Positions 23,996 through 31,044 of a stretch of DNA of 35,745 nucleotides are shown here, piece after piece. The notes below the pieces were generated by a model. The model was not told the DNA's origin. It saw only the letters and a list, made by a program, of their open reading frames with translations, and ran no database searches. The translations under genes were made by a program, and so were the position numbers. Source of the DNA: a virus; the IMG/VR virus record IMGVR_UViG_3300047287_000356, positions 1 through 35,745 of that record. One strand, given 5' to 3'. The number at the start of each line of letters is the position of its first letter. Position 1 is the stretch's first letter.

Positions 23996-24343
23996 ATGAC
24001 ATCTAATCAAACTTACGGCTACGATCCTTTTTATGCTCACGACCCCAGCACTGGAGGTATGGCGATCGTCGACGAAGGTATCGACGGTGGCAGTTGCTAC
24101 TACGGACATGGAAGCTATGGTCGGTTAATGCGTCGTCTAGCTATTTTCCCAGATAGCACACCATACAAGCAAACCCTGGCTGAACTGAGGCAATATATTA
24201 TCGAGCTGGAGACAACTCGACGGTTTGAGGACCTGTCTAATGTGTCGTTCTCGCGGTCTCCACAACCCGGTGATCTAGTTGCGTATAACTACATAACCGG
24301 TAAGTGGGAGCTAACAGATTACGTCTGCGGTGGCCCCTGGTAA
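23996..24343 (+). CDS. hypothetical virion-associated protein (115 aa)
   Basis: The 115-residue protein starts MTSNQTYGYDPFYAHDPST, is Gly/Tyr-rich at the N-terminus, has a helix at about residues 55-75 (KQTLAELRQYIIELETT), and ends with PQPGDLVAYNYITGKWEL. I do not recognise it. Translation starts 2 bases after the neck gene stop, so it is expressed together and is probably a minor neck or head component. It overlaps the convergent gene by 25 bases. Confidence 0.6.
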   Translation: MTSNQTYGYDPFYAHDPSTGGMAIVDEGIDGGSCYYGHGSYGRLMRRLAIFPDSTPYKQTLAELRQYIIELETTRRFEDLSNVSFSRSPQPGDLVAYNYITGKWELTDYVCGGPW

Positions 24344-24654
24344 TGAAGGTGTGGTGACTTCTGAGCAGAAAATTCAAAAAGACTTTTCCAAGCTTCAGCG
24401 TGCTTAGCAGAACCTAAGCAGGTGACTACCTGAGCAGTTTCAGGGGAGAAAAGCTCAAACATTGAAGCCTTTAACGAGTCTTGTTCGTGTTGTTCTATTA
24501 CCGCCTCTAGACGGGTGATGATGTAAATATGCCCGTCTTCTGACAAGTAGTCCCATCTTCCTTTTAGCCATCCAACCGTACTGAACACAAATTTTGATGT
24601 TTTACCCAGCATAAGCTCCATTGCGTCCGTTGCGTCGATGTCTTCTGGGGTCAT
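24319..24654 (-). CDS. hypothetical protein (111 aa)
   Basis: The 111-residue acidic protein (MTPEDIDATDAMELMLGKTS onward) has an alpha/beta pattern including DYLSEDGHIYIITRLEAVIE and a helical C-terminus (AEAWKSLFEFSAQ). No family is recognised. It is antisense to its neighbours, sitting alone between rightward virion genes, which could mark an inserted accessory gene. Confidence 0.55.
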   Translation of the reverse strand: MTPEDIDATDAMELMLGKTSKFVFSTVGWLKGRWDYLSEDGHIYIITRLEAVIEQHEQDSLKASMFELFSPETAQVVTCLGSAKHAEAWKSLFEFSAQKSPHLHYQGPPQT

Positions 24655-24658
24655 TTTA

Positions 24659-24665
24659 GTTTAAG
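24659..24665 (+). promoter_or_regulatory. late promoter-like motif variant GTTTAAG
   Basis: The plus-strand GTTTAAG (last base of the octamer differs in spacing) lies 23 bases before ATG 24689. Confidence 0.4.
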
Positions 24666-24688
24666 GGCAATTGAGTACACTATAGCAC

Positions 24689-25624
24689 ATGTTACTGGAA
24701 ATTGAAAATCAACTCCACAAGAGAATCCACAGGACTCTGGGACAGGACGCTGTAGTATTAAGGTTGGCAGAAGAACTGGATAAATCCGGCAGGGTGTCGG
24801 AACAGACGATGATCATTGTTAGTTTCACATCGAGTGAGACAACTAATCCTAACAAGGGAGCCTACATCCCGACTGTTCGCGCTAGACTTCTTACGTATAC
24901 CCTGACATTAGTCCAGAAGCAAGCCCAGCGAGAGGGGCACAGCTTTGCCCTACCTTTACTCGACCTCATGGCAGATTCTGTGACTGGTTGGGTGCCAGAG
25001 GTCCCAGGTCTTGAATTCCGAACAGGATTTGAGCTGTCTTCAGAAAAGTTTGTCCAGATAACCGAAGAAGCTTCTCAGTTTATTTACGAGCAGTCGTATG
25101 AAATTGAAGTATCTGTATCCGATGGTAGATTTTACAGCCAGCCTTGTGCAGCTTATGATCCTATTTCTATCGAAGATTACCTACCAAAACGTACCTGCCT
25201 CGTAACCCCAGGTGGGTTGAAAACTGGCCTGGCTGTATGGCGGCGTAAGGTTAATGACATAGAGTACGACGAGAAAGTAGTTGACTGTGATCAAGTATGT
25301 AAATCCCGCATGGGAGACGTACTGGAAGTAACCTGTTCTGAATCATTAAATGGAACCGCAACATATAGGTTTATTCCCAAAGAAGCTATTAGCTATGTAA
25401 GCGGGGACAGGATCATCGACGAAAACAAAGTCGTCTCAGGTACTTTGCAGAAAGTCTGGAAATGCTACAGAGGTAACACTGGCGAGTCTTGTCCGCCTTG
25501 GTTTAAAGTTGATGTAGGCATGAATCTGTGGAGAAATGCCATTGACACAGTTCCCAACCAAGATGAAGGAACATCGGCAGTACAACAACTGCAGACGATA
25601 AAAACAAAACACAAACCGCAATGA
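24689..25624 (+). CDS. tail completion/terminator protein (Mu gp37-like, putative)
   Basis: The 311-residue protein's first 170 residues resemble Mu gp37 (DUF1834)-type tail terminators: N-terminal helix (LEIENQLHKRIHRTL), beta strand TMIIVSFTSSET, helical LTYTLTLVQKQAQREGH followed by LPLLDLMADSVTGW, then paired strands ending YEIEVSVSDG. Such proteins cap the tail at the neck. The C-terminal 130 residues form an extra domain with several Cys (CDQVCKSRMGD and WKCYRGNTGESCPPW). This extra domain has no assignment. It overlaps the ferritin gene by 4 bases (ATGA), so they are coupled. Confidence 0.5.
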   Translation: MLLEIENQLHKRIHRTLGQDAVVLRLAEELDKSGRVSEQTMIIVSFTSSETTNPNKGAYIPTVRARLLTYTLTLVQKQAQREGHSFALPLLDLMADSVTGWVPEVPGLEFRTGFELSSEKFVQITEEASQFIYEQSYEIEVSVSDGRFYSQPCAAYDPISIEDYLPKRTCLVTPGGLKTGLAVWRRKVNDIEYDEKVVDCDQVCKSRMGDVLEVTCSESLNGTATYRFIPKEAISYVSGDRIIDENKVVSGTLQKVWKCYRGNTGESCPPWFKVDVGMNLWRNAIDTVPNQDEGTSAVQQLQTIKTKHKPQ

Positions 25625-26034
25625 AAGATCAACTAATTGAAACCCTCACGGCTCTGAACTGTGTCGCTAATGCAGCTCAACTAGCCCACTGGAACATTAC
25701 CGGCAAAGACTTTTATCAACTACACCTGATGTTTGAACGTATCTACGGTACGCTATCAGGTCAGCTTGATGCTCTTGCTGAACAAGCACGTGGGTGTGGT
25801 GTTGAAATCCCGGCCAAGGTGTTCAATAGCGTCCCGGAGGTAGAGTGGTCCAGTAGTGAAGAGCTTGTAAAAGAAATTGGCAGACTGAATAGCAAGTATA
25901 AGTCCAGTCTTAAAGATTTGCATGAAGATTGTGGCGATGCCGGTAATCTTGGCCTGGTAAACCTAATCGAAGGCTATCTGACGGATGTAAATACGGTTGA
26001 ATTTCTGCTAAAAGCCACTGCTGACCTGCTCTGA
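25621..26034 (+). CDS. Dps-like ferritin
   Basis: A 137-residue four-helix protein of the Dps/ferritin-like family. The signature HWNITGKDFYQLHLMFE is at residues 23-39. The ferroxidase ligands H23, H35, E39, D50 and E54 have exactly the spacing of the E. coli Dps set (H51, H63, D67, D78, E82). Dps dodecamers oxidise ferrous iron with peroxide at subunit interfaces and so protect DNA. It is shorter than bacterial Dps and lacks the Lys-rich N-terminal tail, so DNA binding of the tail type is unlikely. The ATG overlaps the stop of the virion gene upstream, so it is probably expressed late. The role in infection is inferred: protection of DNA from oxidative damage or iron handling. Confidence 0.85.
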   Translation: MKDQLIETLTALNCVANAAQLAHWNITGKDFYQLHLMFERIYGTLSGQLDALAEQARGCGVEIPAKVFNSVPEVEWSSSEELVKEIGRLNSKYKSSLKDLHEDCGDAGNLGLVNLIEGYLTDVNTVEFLLKATADLL

Positions 26035-26035
26035 T

Positions 26036-26308
26036 TTAAAAAGTCAGAGTTTTACGAGTTAACAAATTTATAATCGTACGGGGATCAGCAGACGACGCCA
26101 CAGGTATGTGCGGTGCGTCTAGAATATACCCGCTGTAATATACTTTGCCAGTGTATTGGCTTTCATAACCTTCAATGTGCACCGTCCCCACTCCGGGGAC
26201 AAACATTACAACAGATTTATCGTTGACTACGTCGATTTTATCGACATTGAGCATCAGCTTGAGAAGATTTCTCCCACCAAGCGAATCGATAAGAGCGTTG
26301 TCTACCAT
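26036..26308 (-). CDS. hypothetical protein after DNA polymerase (90 aa)
   Basis: The 90-residue beta-rich protein (LLKLMLNVDKIDVVNDKSVV then GVGTVHIEGYESQ) is unrecognised. Its ATG overlaps the polymerase stop codon by several bases, so it is translated together with the polymerase, and it converges on the ferritin gene with a 1-base gap. A replication accessory role is possible on position only. Confidence 0.6.
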   Translation of the reverse strand: MVDNALIDSLGGRNLLKLMLNVDKIDVVNDKSVVMFVPGVGTVHIEGYESQYTGKVYYSGYILDAPHIPVASSADPRTIINLLTRKTLTF

Positions 26309-28971
26309 AGATCTAGCATGGTGTAGGACTTTCCATCAGGTTCAGGTTGTGTTTGAGATACGGTCAGCGTGGAAGATGTCGCTGACTTACGGAAAATCCG
26401 GTCAATCTCAATACTAGATAGCCAGGCATTGGCCACAGGCATCTCGTAGATACCAAAATTAAACCGTAGCCAGGACCAGCACCAGACATGGGCGACTTGG
26501 AACATCCTTGCAACGTCTACAGCTTGATCTTCAGGACACATGTACAGCACACTGTCGTGAACAGCCATGCAGAACTTCGCATCGAGATTGTGCTGCTGAC
26601 AGAGCCATACCATTGCGGTGACGAACCCATGTAGCATAGCACTTCCAGTAGACTGGATGCACCAATTGTTACGCATGGTCCAGAAGTCAGAGTTGACCGT
26701 CTCAGGGCGGAAAGCTGTCGACATCAGTGTGCCCGACAAAGGGTTGACTGGGCAAGCAGAGTCGGCAATGGCAGCCATGACGTTGTAAGCAAAAGAATCC
26801 GAACCGTCAACGAGGCTTCCGGTCATTGGAGAGACAACACCTTTTTTGGCACGGATTAGCTTTTTACCTAGCAGCATTGCTTCGGTCATAGGAATAGACT
26901 TGTTCCCTTGTCGAATAGTATCTGCGAGAGTCTTAGCTCCACAACCGTATAGCATGGCATAGTTACAACCCTTAGCAACACCACGGTTAGATGGCATACC
27001 GAGTGTTCGCGCAGTAACCGAGTGCATGTCAGTGCCATCGTCCTTAGAACCAGCAAGGATCGAATGGCTAAGTTGGCTACTACCGGCAACTTTATGATAC
27101 GAGTCGGCAAAGATACTGGCTACGACAGCCTCTTGAGCATCAAAGTCAGACTGGACGAAGGTATATCCGGCTGGGGCTTGAACTCTCGTCTTGATCTCGG
27201 ACCCGATTTTGTCGTATTTAGGGTCAGGTACAGTCAGCCACAGTCTCTCTCCGGCGCGGTTAGTCGATGTGTTATGCGGTACTGTAGCCGGAACGATCAA
27301 GTTAAACTTTGTACCGGGTTGTAATTTGTTATCTACTTGTACTGGAAGTTGTGCTAGCACACGGCTACGAACTGAAGTCCAGTAGGCGACATTAATCGCG
27401 AGTCGGATAAGCTCTTTAGCCTGAGGCAAGTCTGAACTCAACACCCCCGATTCAAATTCAGGCAGATACTCTTTACTAAGAATCCCACCAACGTTCGCCC
27501 CTTCTTTCTTATAGTGGGGGATTTTGAGATCTTTATTGCTGGCTCTGTCACGGTACATCCAGCCAGAGTCTTTAACATACACAATCGGAGAGTCATTCCA
27601 CTTAAAACGCAACAAAAGATGCGAGATACGAGACTTAGTAGTAATAGGCTTCATTACCACCTTACCAGAATCGTCGAGTTCGCTAATATTTCTCACCCAT
27701 TGCGGTACGCCATACCACTTAGAACGAGGTTTGTTTGCCTTAGTAAGCTGGTTATTGCACGTCCAGTCAAGTTGCCTCAACCACGGGTCTTGATCGATTT
27801 CAAGCTGGTCCTCTCGCCAGTCTTTGTACAGCTCCTGGGCCAGTTCCTGCAAAAGTTTATCTTGTTCGGCCAGGGCGGCTTGCCATTGACTCTCACAGCC
27901 TTGTAGCCATTGGTCCCAGTTATCGACCACAGGAAGAACCGAAGACGATATAGCGAAGTGCCCGCATAGAGTAGTAGGTGAAGGATTGCTATTCAGGTAC
28001 TTAGGTACAAGCTTACTTACTAACTCCCATGTACGGAATACATCGTTAAGGGCATAAGAGACTAACTCCTCCCTATCAGGTTGCATTTCTGCCATGCTAT
28101 TCGCTACGACAAAAATATCACGAGTCTTCTTGTCTTGCTTTTCCATGCGCCTAGGTGCGCAGTGGAAGTTGTAACAATCGACGAGGTTGTTCAATGACCC
28201 GTATTTAGCCCACTTCGGCTGGTAGCGGATGTCCTCTTCGTCATCGGATGAATCCTTAAAAAACCAGCGTTGATCTGAGGCTAGGCCACTCACATTGATA
28301 TGAGCGGACATTGTATCGAACCACAAGTTAGTATTGCCTAATGTGTAAGCTTCTGCGGTCCGTTGCCGGTCAAATGCAACGTTATGGGCAATCAACAGTG
28401 CTTTATCAGTACCAAGGGGCACAAACTGTGGGCTGTAAGTCAAGTCAGGGTTGACAAAACACTCGTGCATCCAGACGTAATATGCACTATCACTAACAGC
28501 AGTTGCAAGTATCGGGTGCCCGAATGAGCTACCTTTTACGAAGGTCTCACAGTCAAATACTGCAATATCGCAACCTAGCTTGTCGACTTGTTTTACAACC
28601 CAACCGGCCTGTGACCAGGCATAACTGACCCAGCCAGGAACATATAACAATTCAGAAGCTGGGGGTGGCTCAGGTACTGACGCAGAAGAAAACTTATTAA
28701 GCAAGTCAATCTTGCCCTGCATCAGTGTTCGTGAGATCGTTTCAAAATGTTGAGAGATATTCTTACCTTGTAGCAAGGGGAGATCCAGGTCGTCAGGTAA
28801 GTTGCTAAAAGACTTGGGGTTTTTTATGGGAAATTCTACGCCGAATTTCTCCATGTTCGACCTGATCTGGCTGATGGCGTATTCATCGACCTTCTGCTGC
28901 TTGACGTTGCCAAAGACCTTTTGCTGGATCTTTTCCGGTAGAATTGCGTAGCCGAGTTGATTGGTTTCCAT
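26302..28971 (-). CDS. family A DNA polymerase, mitochondrial Pol gamma-like
   Basis: An 889-residue replicative polymerase with 3'-5' exonuclease. Exo I FDCET (D140, E142), Exo II HNVAFDR (196-202) followed by LWFDTMSAHINVSGL, and Exo III around YALNDV (306-311). Polymerase motif A is SDFDAQE (608-614), motif B NRGVAKGCNYAMLYGCG (R663, K667, Y671), and motif C HDS (805-807), where most relatives have HDE. The region before motif A (KIGSEIKTRVQAPAGY) and after it (GTDMHSVTARTLGM), and the FWTMRNNWCIQSTGSAMLHG block, follow mitochondrial Pol gamma rather than E. coli Pol I. A Pol-gamma-like enzyme is known from cyanophage S-TIM5. Phosphatase and polymerase overlap (TGATG). No primase or helicase is in this window. 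Confidence 0.93.
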   Translation of the reverse strand: METNQLGYAILPEKIQQKVFGNVKQQKVDEYAISQIRSNMEKFGVEFPIKNPKSFSNLPDDLDLPLLQGKNISQHFETISRTLMQGKIDLLNKFSSASVPEPPPASELLYVPGWVSYAWSQAGWVVKQVDKLGCDIAVFDCETFVKGSSFGHPILATAVSDSAYYVWMHECFVNPDLTYSPQFVPLGTDKALLIAHNVAFDRQRTAEAYTLGNTNLWFDTMSAHINVSGLASDQRWFFKDSSDDEEDIRYQPKWAKYGSLNNLVDCYNFHCAPRRMEKQDKKTRDIFVVANSMAEMQPDREELVSYALNDVFRTWELVSKLVPKYLNSNPSPTTLCGHFAISSSVLPVVDNWDQWLQGCESQWQAALAEQDKLLQELAQELYKDWREDQLEIDQDPWLRQLDWTCNNQLTKANKPRSKWYGVPQWVRNISELDDSGKVVMKPITTKSRISHLLLRFKWNDSPIVYVKDSGWMYRDRASNKDLKIPHYKKEGANVGGILSKEYLPEFESGVLSSDLPQAKELIRLAINVAYWTSVRSRVLAQLPVQVDNKLQPGTKFNLIVPATVPHNTSTNRAGERLWLTVPDPKYDKIGSEIKTRVQAPAGYTFVQSDFDAQEAVVASIFADSYHKVAGSSQLSHSILAGSKDDGTDMHSVTARTLGMPSNRGVAKGCNYAMLYGCGAKTLADTIRQGNKSIPMTEAMLLGKKLIRAKKGVVSPMTGSLVDGSDSFAYNVMAAIADSACPVNPLSGTLMSTAFRPETVNSDFWTMRNNWCIQSTGSAMLHGFVTAMVWLCQQHNLDAKFCMAVHDSVLYMCPEDQAVDVARMFQVAHVWCWSWLRFNFGIYEMPVANAWLSSIEIDRIFRKSATSSTLTVSQTQPEPDGKSYTMLDLW

Positions 28972-29690
28972 CAGTAGTAGAGCATGAATTCATTGCGGTC
29001 AGAATAAAATACTCCGACCCCTTCAAACAGTGTAGCGTCGATAATACGTAGATTATCACGCAAGTACGGATAACCGTAATGTCCTAACACGTATTGATAG
29101 GCAGGGTCAAGGTGATCTGCCAAATCGTCTTTTTTGAACCATGCGTAACTAGGACCGGTTAAGATGTCGGAATCTCTACTAAATTTGGAATTAGGATAGT
29201 ACGCATGAGCAATACGGTACGTTGTTCCAGCACTGGACAACTCAAGATACTTGGGCAAGTTTCTAATCCAGCTAATAAGTGACCGGCGCTCCTCGCCTTT
29301 TAGGCGGTTCATAGCAACAACGGTATGCCGGACAGAGTCAGACTTGATATCTTTCAATGGTTGGTTAATTGATTCAACTATGTAACCTTCGTTATTTCCC
29401 ATTATCACAGTGGCTTTACCCTGCTGCTGCAAACTCCGGACAAATTGCAGTACCTGCAACGGTGGCGTGGGTTTAGCTCGTTTGAAATATCGTTTATGAT
29501 GTAATATGTCCCCCATAAGTACGAAGTGGTACTCACCTCGACGTCTGGAGTCCTTGATAATTTTTTGCAGAACGTCGAGACGTCCATGCAGGTCAGCAAT
29601 GAAACAGATCGGGACGACAGGACTTGAACCTGCACACTTTTCAGCGTCTGGGGTTGAACCAGGTACCTCTACCAACTCCGCTTCCTCCAT
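28971..29690 (-). CDS. calcineurin-like metallophosphatase
   Basis: The domain begins at about residue 27 (VPICFIADLHGRLDVLQKI), with metal-site motifs ADLHG (D33, H35), GDILHHK (D61) and GNNE (98-101), and later IAHAYYP and VLGHYGYP. These are the metallo-phosphoesterase blocks. The usual GNH[ED] has Asn for the His that acts as acid, and GDxxDRG has HHK, so activity may be altered or the substrate atypical. Family members remove phosphate from proteins, nucleotides or dinucleoside polyphosphates. The first 26 residues are encoded by a tRNA-Leu gene and have no protein-like pattern. No start codon lies between tRNA and domain, so the true start is uncertain. It precedes the polymerase with a TGATG overlap. 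Confidence 0.7.
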   Translation of the reverse strand: MEEAELVEVPGSTPDAEKCAGSSPVVPICFIADLHGRLDVLQKIIKDSRRRGEYHFVLMGDILHHKRYFKRAKPTPPLQVLQFVRSLQQQGKATVIMGNNEGYIVESINQPLKDIKSDSVRHTVVAMNRLKGEERRSLISWIRNLPKYLELSSAGTTYRIAHAYYPNSKFSRDSDILTGPSYAWFKKDDLADHLDPAYQYVLGHYGYPYLRDNLRIIDATLFEGVGVFYSDRNEFMLYY

Positions 29691-29696
29691 GTCCCC
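29609..29696 (-). tRNA. tRNA-Leu(CAA), imperfect
   Basis: The minus strand gives an 88-base type II tRNA: anticodon loop UUCAACC on a CUGG/CCAG stem (anticodon CAA), a long variable arm ACGCT-GAAA-AGTGT, and a good T arm (CAGG/CCTG with TTCAAGT). The acceptor has five good pairs (GGGAC/GTCCC), with mismatches at 1-72 and 7-66. The D arm seems to hold about 7 extra bases and has no clear stem, and position 37 is C. No CCA is encoded. It may be a decaying copy. It overlaps the first 26 codons of the phosphatase frame. A conserved TGCTAGAAT lies 18 bases upstream. Confidence 0.65.
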
Positions 29697-29711
29697 GTGG
29701 GTCGATATGGG

Positions 29712-29825
29712 TCATTCTAGCACGTCCTCAGGGATTGGCACCAGGTCCCGGAGGTGAACCGAAGCCGTGTAGCTAGTATAAAGATCACGATTAAAAGGCT
29801 TGAATTCATACAGCCTTAATTCTCC
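29712..29825 (-). pseudogene. 3' fragment of a duplicated small gene
   Basis: After the HNH stop the same frame stays open for 37 codons (LYEFKPFNRDLYTS, TASVHLRDLVP, ending at TGA 29712). The end aligns with the 51-residue gene at 30441-30596 (TALVHSRDLV against TASVHLRDLV), and the DNA after the stop also matches. There is no start codon of its own. It is read as the tail of a duplicated gene, cut off when the HNH gene arrived or when the module was duplicated. Confidence 0.5.
29714..29722 (-). promoter_or_regulatory. extended -10 element before tRNA-Leu(CAA)
   Basis: Minus-strand TGCTAGAAT (TGn plus a near-consensus -10) lies 17 bases upstream of the tRNA. The same string precedes the second tRNA-Leu. 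No strong -35 is seen. Confidence 0.45.
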
Positions 29826-30326
29826 CTACAAGCCCTGTCTGTAATTGGGATTGGGACTTCCTCCTCTGACAACTTTAGACTGCCTGCTGGAATATTTACC
29901 AGCACATGACCGACTACAAAATGGACCAGCTTTTTTCTTTAATAAGTTCCCCTTTACATCATTCATAGGTTTAGTAGCAGACTTTTTGCACTCTGGGCAG
30001 GTAAAAGTGTACATCTGCTGTGTGTGTCTCAAAGCATGATATTTAGAGGAGTTCTCCGCCCTGGTTAAAACTTGCAGATTTTCTGGGCTGTCATTGATGG
30101 GATCTCCATCTATGTGATCTACAGTTTCTTCTTCAGTTAGTTTTCTGCCTATCTTAATCTCAAGAATTAGACGAGCTGCCTGGCAAGTTTTCCAACGTGC
30201 ACCATCATATACATCATATATTTTCCTATTGTTTTTCTTCCATATGTATGGACCTCTGAGTTTTGCTTTCGGCCCATAAATAGGTAAGAGTTGCTGAAGA
30301 GTAGGGACGGTGGGAGTCGAACCCAC
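29826..30326 (-). CDS. HNH homing endonuclease (tRNA-linked)
   Basis: An HNH endonuclease with AP2-like N-terminal sequence (KNNRKIYDVYDGARWKTC), the HNH block DHIDGDPINDSPENLQVLT and a C-terminal zinc-ribbon-like CPECKKS with CSRSCAG. Such enzymes cut an intronless or gene-free allele to spread their own gene. The nearest in-frame start is a GTG at 30326, inside the tRNA-Leu(UAG) gene. The frame stays open through the tRNA to an ATG at 30422. No start lies between tRNA and the protein-like part, so the start cannot be settled. It separates tRNA-Leu from the gene fragment downstream, which suggests insertion there. Confidence 0.75.
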   Translation of the reverse strand: MGSTPTVPTLQQLLPIYGPKAKLRGPYIWKKNNRKIYDVYDGARWKTCQAARLILEIKIGRKLTEEETVDHIDGDPINDSPENLQVLTRAENSSKYHALRHTQQMYTFTCPECKKSATKPMNDVKGNLLKKKAGPFCSRSCAGKYSSRQSKVVRGGSPNPNYRQGL

Positions 30327-30384
30327 AATGCCAAAGGCACCGGAACCTAAAACCGGCCGATCTACCAGATTCTCGTACGTCCCC
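30302..30384 (-). tRNA. tRNA-Leu(UAG)
   Basis: An 83-base cloverleaf: acceptor GGGGACG/CGTCCCT, D arm CGA/TCG with GGTAGA, anticodon loop UUUAGGU (UAG, decoding CUA), variable arm TGCC-TTT-GGCA, T arm GTGGG/CCCAC with TTCGACT. CCA is not encoded. The stem next to the anticodon loop ends in a U-U mismatch but is otherwise sound. The frame of the HNH gene runs through it. Confidence 0.9.
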
Positions 30385-30427
30385 ATAATCTCCAGTGCGT
30401 CTACGTCTCCTTGGGTGGACATGGGCT

Positions 30428-30436
30428 ATTCTAGCA
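30428..30436 (-). promoter_or_regulatory. extended -10 element before tRNA-Leu(UAG)
   Basis: Minus-strand TGCTAGAAT, identical to that before the other tRNA-Leu, 43 bases upstream of this tRNA. It follows the stop of the 51-residue gene. Confidence 0.45.
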
Positions 30437-30440
30437 CATC

Positions 30441-30596
30441 TTAGGGGCTTAACACTAGGTCCCTGGAGTGAACAAGAGCTGTAGACCCATTATGAAGATT
30501 TCTAACCAGAAAAATTGCGTAATGGCCTGGAAAGTCGATCAGCATGTGGAGGATGACAACCCTAGAACCTCTGTACCAGGCGTGTCTGCCTCTCAC
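30441..30596 (-). CDS. small hypothetical protein (51 aa)
   Basis: Start GTG 30596 overlaps the stop of the membrane protein gene (GTGA). The 51 residues (VRGRHAWYRGSRVVILHMLI to VHSRDLVLSP) are beta-like and basic at the start, resembling a small SH3/KOW-type barrel, but no family is claimed. A homologous 3' fragment lies at 29712-29825, so the gene belongs to a duplicated module ending in tRNA-Leu. Confidence 0.6.
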   Translation of the reverse strand: MRGRHAWYRGSRVVILHMLIDFPGHYAIFLVRNLHNGSTALVHSRDLVLSP

Positions 30597-31024
30597 CTTG
30601 CCTCTTGGGATTGATGTGGTTGTTGTAGTGTAATTCCGAAGAAATTGGTTGTATATCCGGCAACTGCTGCGGCTAGAGCTAACGCTCCCATAGATCCCCA
30701 CATAAATCGTGATAAAGTGTCGATTCTTGAGTTGATCTTATCTGCCTCACGACGGACATCCTCCCGATCCTCAAGGCGTTTCTTCTCGTTAGTCTCAATA
30801 AGTTTGATCATCGCGGCATGGGCCTCTGCTGACCGTTCGATTTTTTCCTCATGCCTGATGAGGATTTTGGAAATATTCTGACTAGACTCAGAAATTTTCT
30901 CCACGGCAAGTTCTAGCTTAGTGAGCATATCTTTTGAAAGCTCCTCATACACCAGGAGCTTTTCCTCCAGAACCGCCATGCGTACCTCGCCTACGCGACT
31001 GTTGCCGAAGAAAGAATTAGGCAT
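30593..31024 (-). CDS. coiled-coil membrane protein (XhlA-like, putative)
   Basis: Started at ATG 31024 the 143 residues form a coiled coil at about 15-105 (EEKLLVYEELSKDMLTKLEL onward, with heptads and many Glu/Lys), then a single C-terminal transmembrane helix (MWGSMGALALAAAVAGY at about 112-128) and a short polar tail. This order resembles hemolysin XhlA-type holin-associated proteins, whose coiled coil lies on one side of the inner membrane. A lysis role is a guess; no endolysin or classic holin is nearby. The ATG is chosen over an upstream TTG because GTTTAAAG lies 23 bases before it. Confidence 0.6.
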   Translation of the reverse strand: MPNSFFGNSRVGEVRMAVLEEKLLVYEELSKDMLTKLELAVEKISESSQNISKILIRHEEKIERSAEAHAAMIKLIETNEKKRLEDREDVRREADKINSRIDTLSRFMWGSMGALALAAAVAGYTTNFFGITLQQPHQSQEAR

Positions 31025-31044
31025 TACTGACAATAGTTACAATA

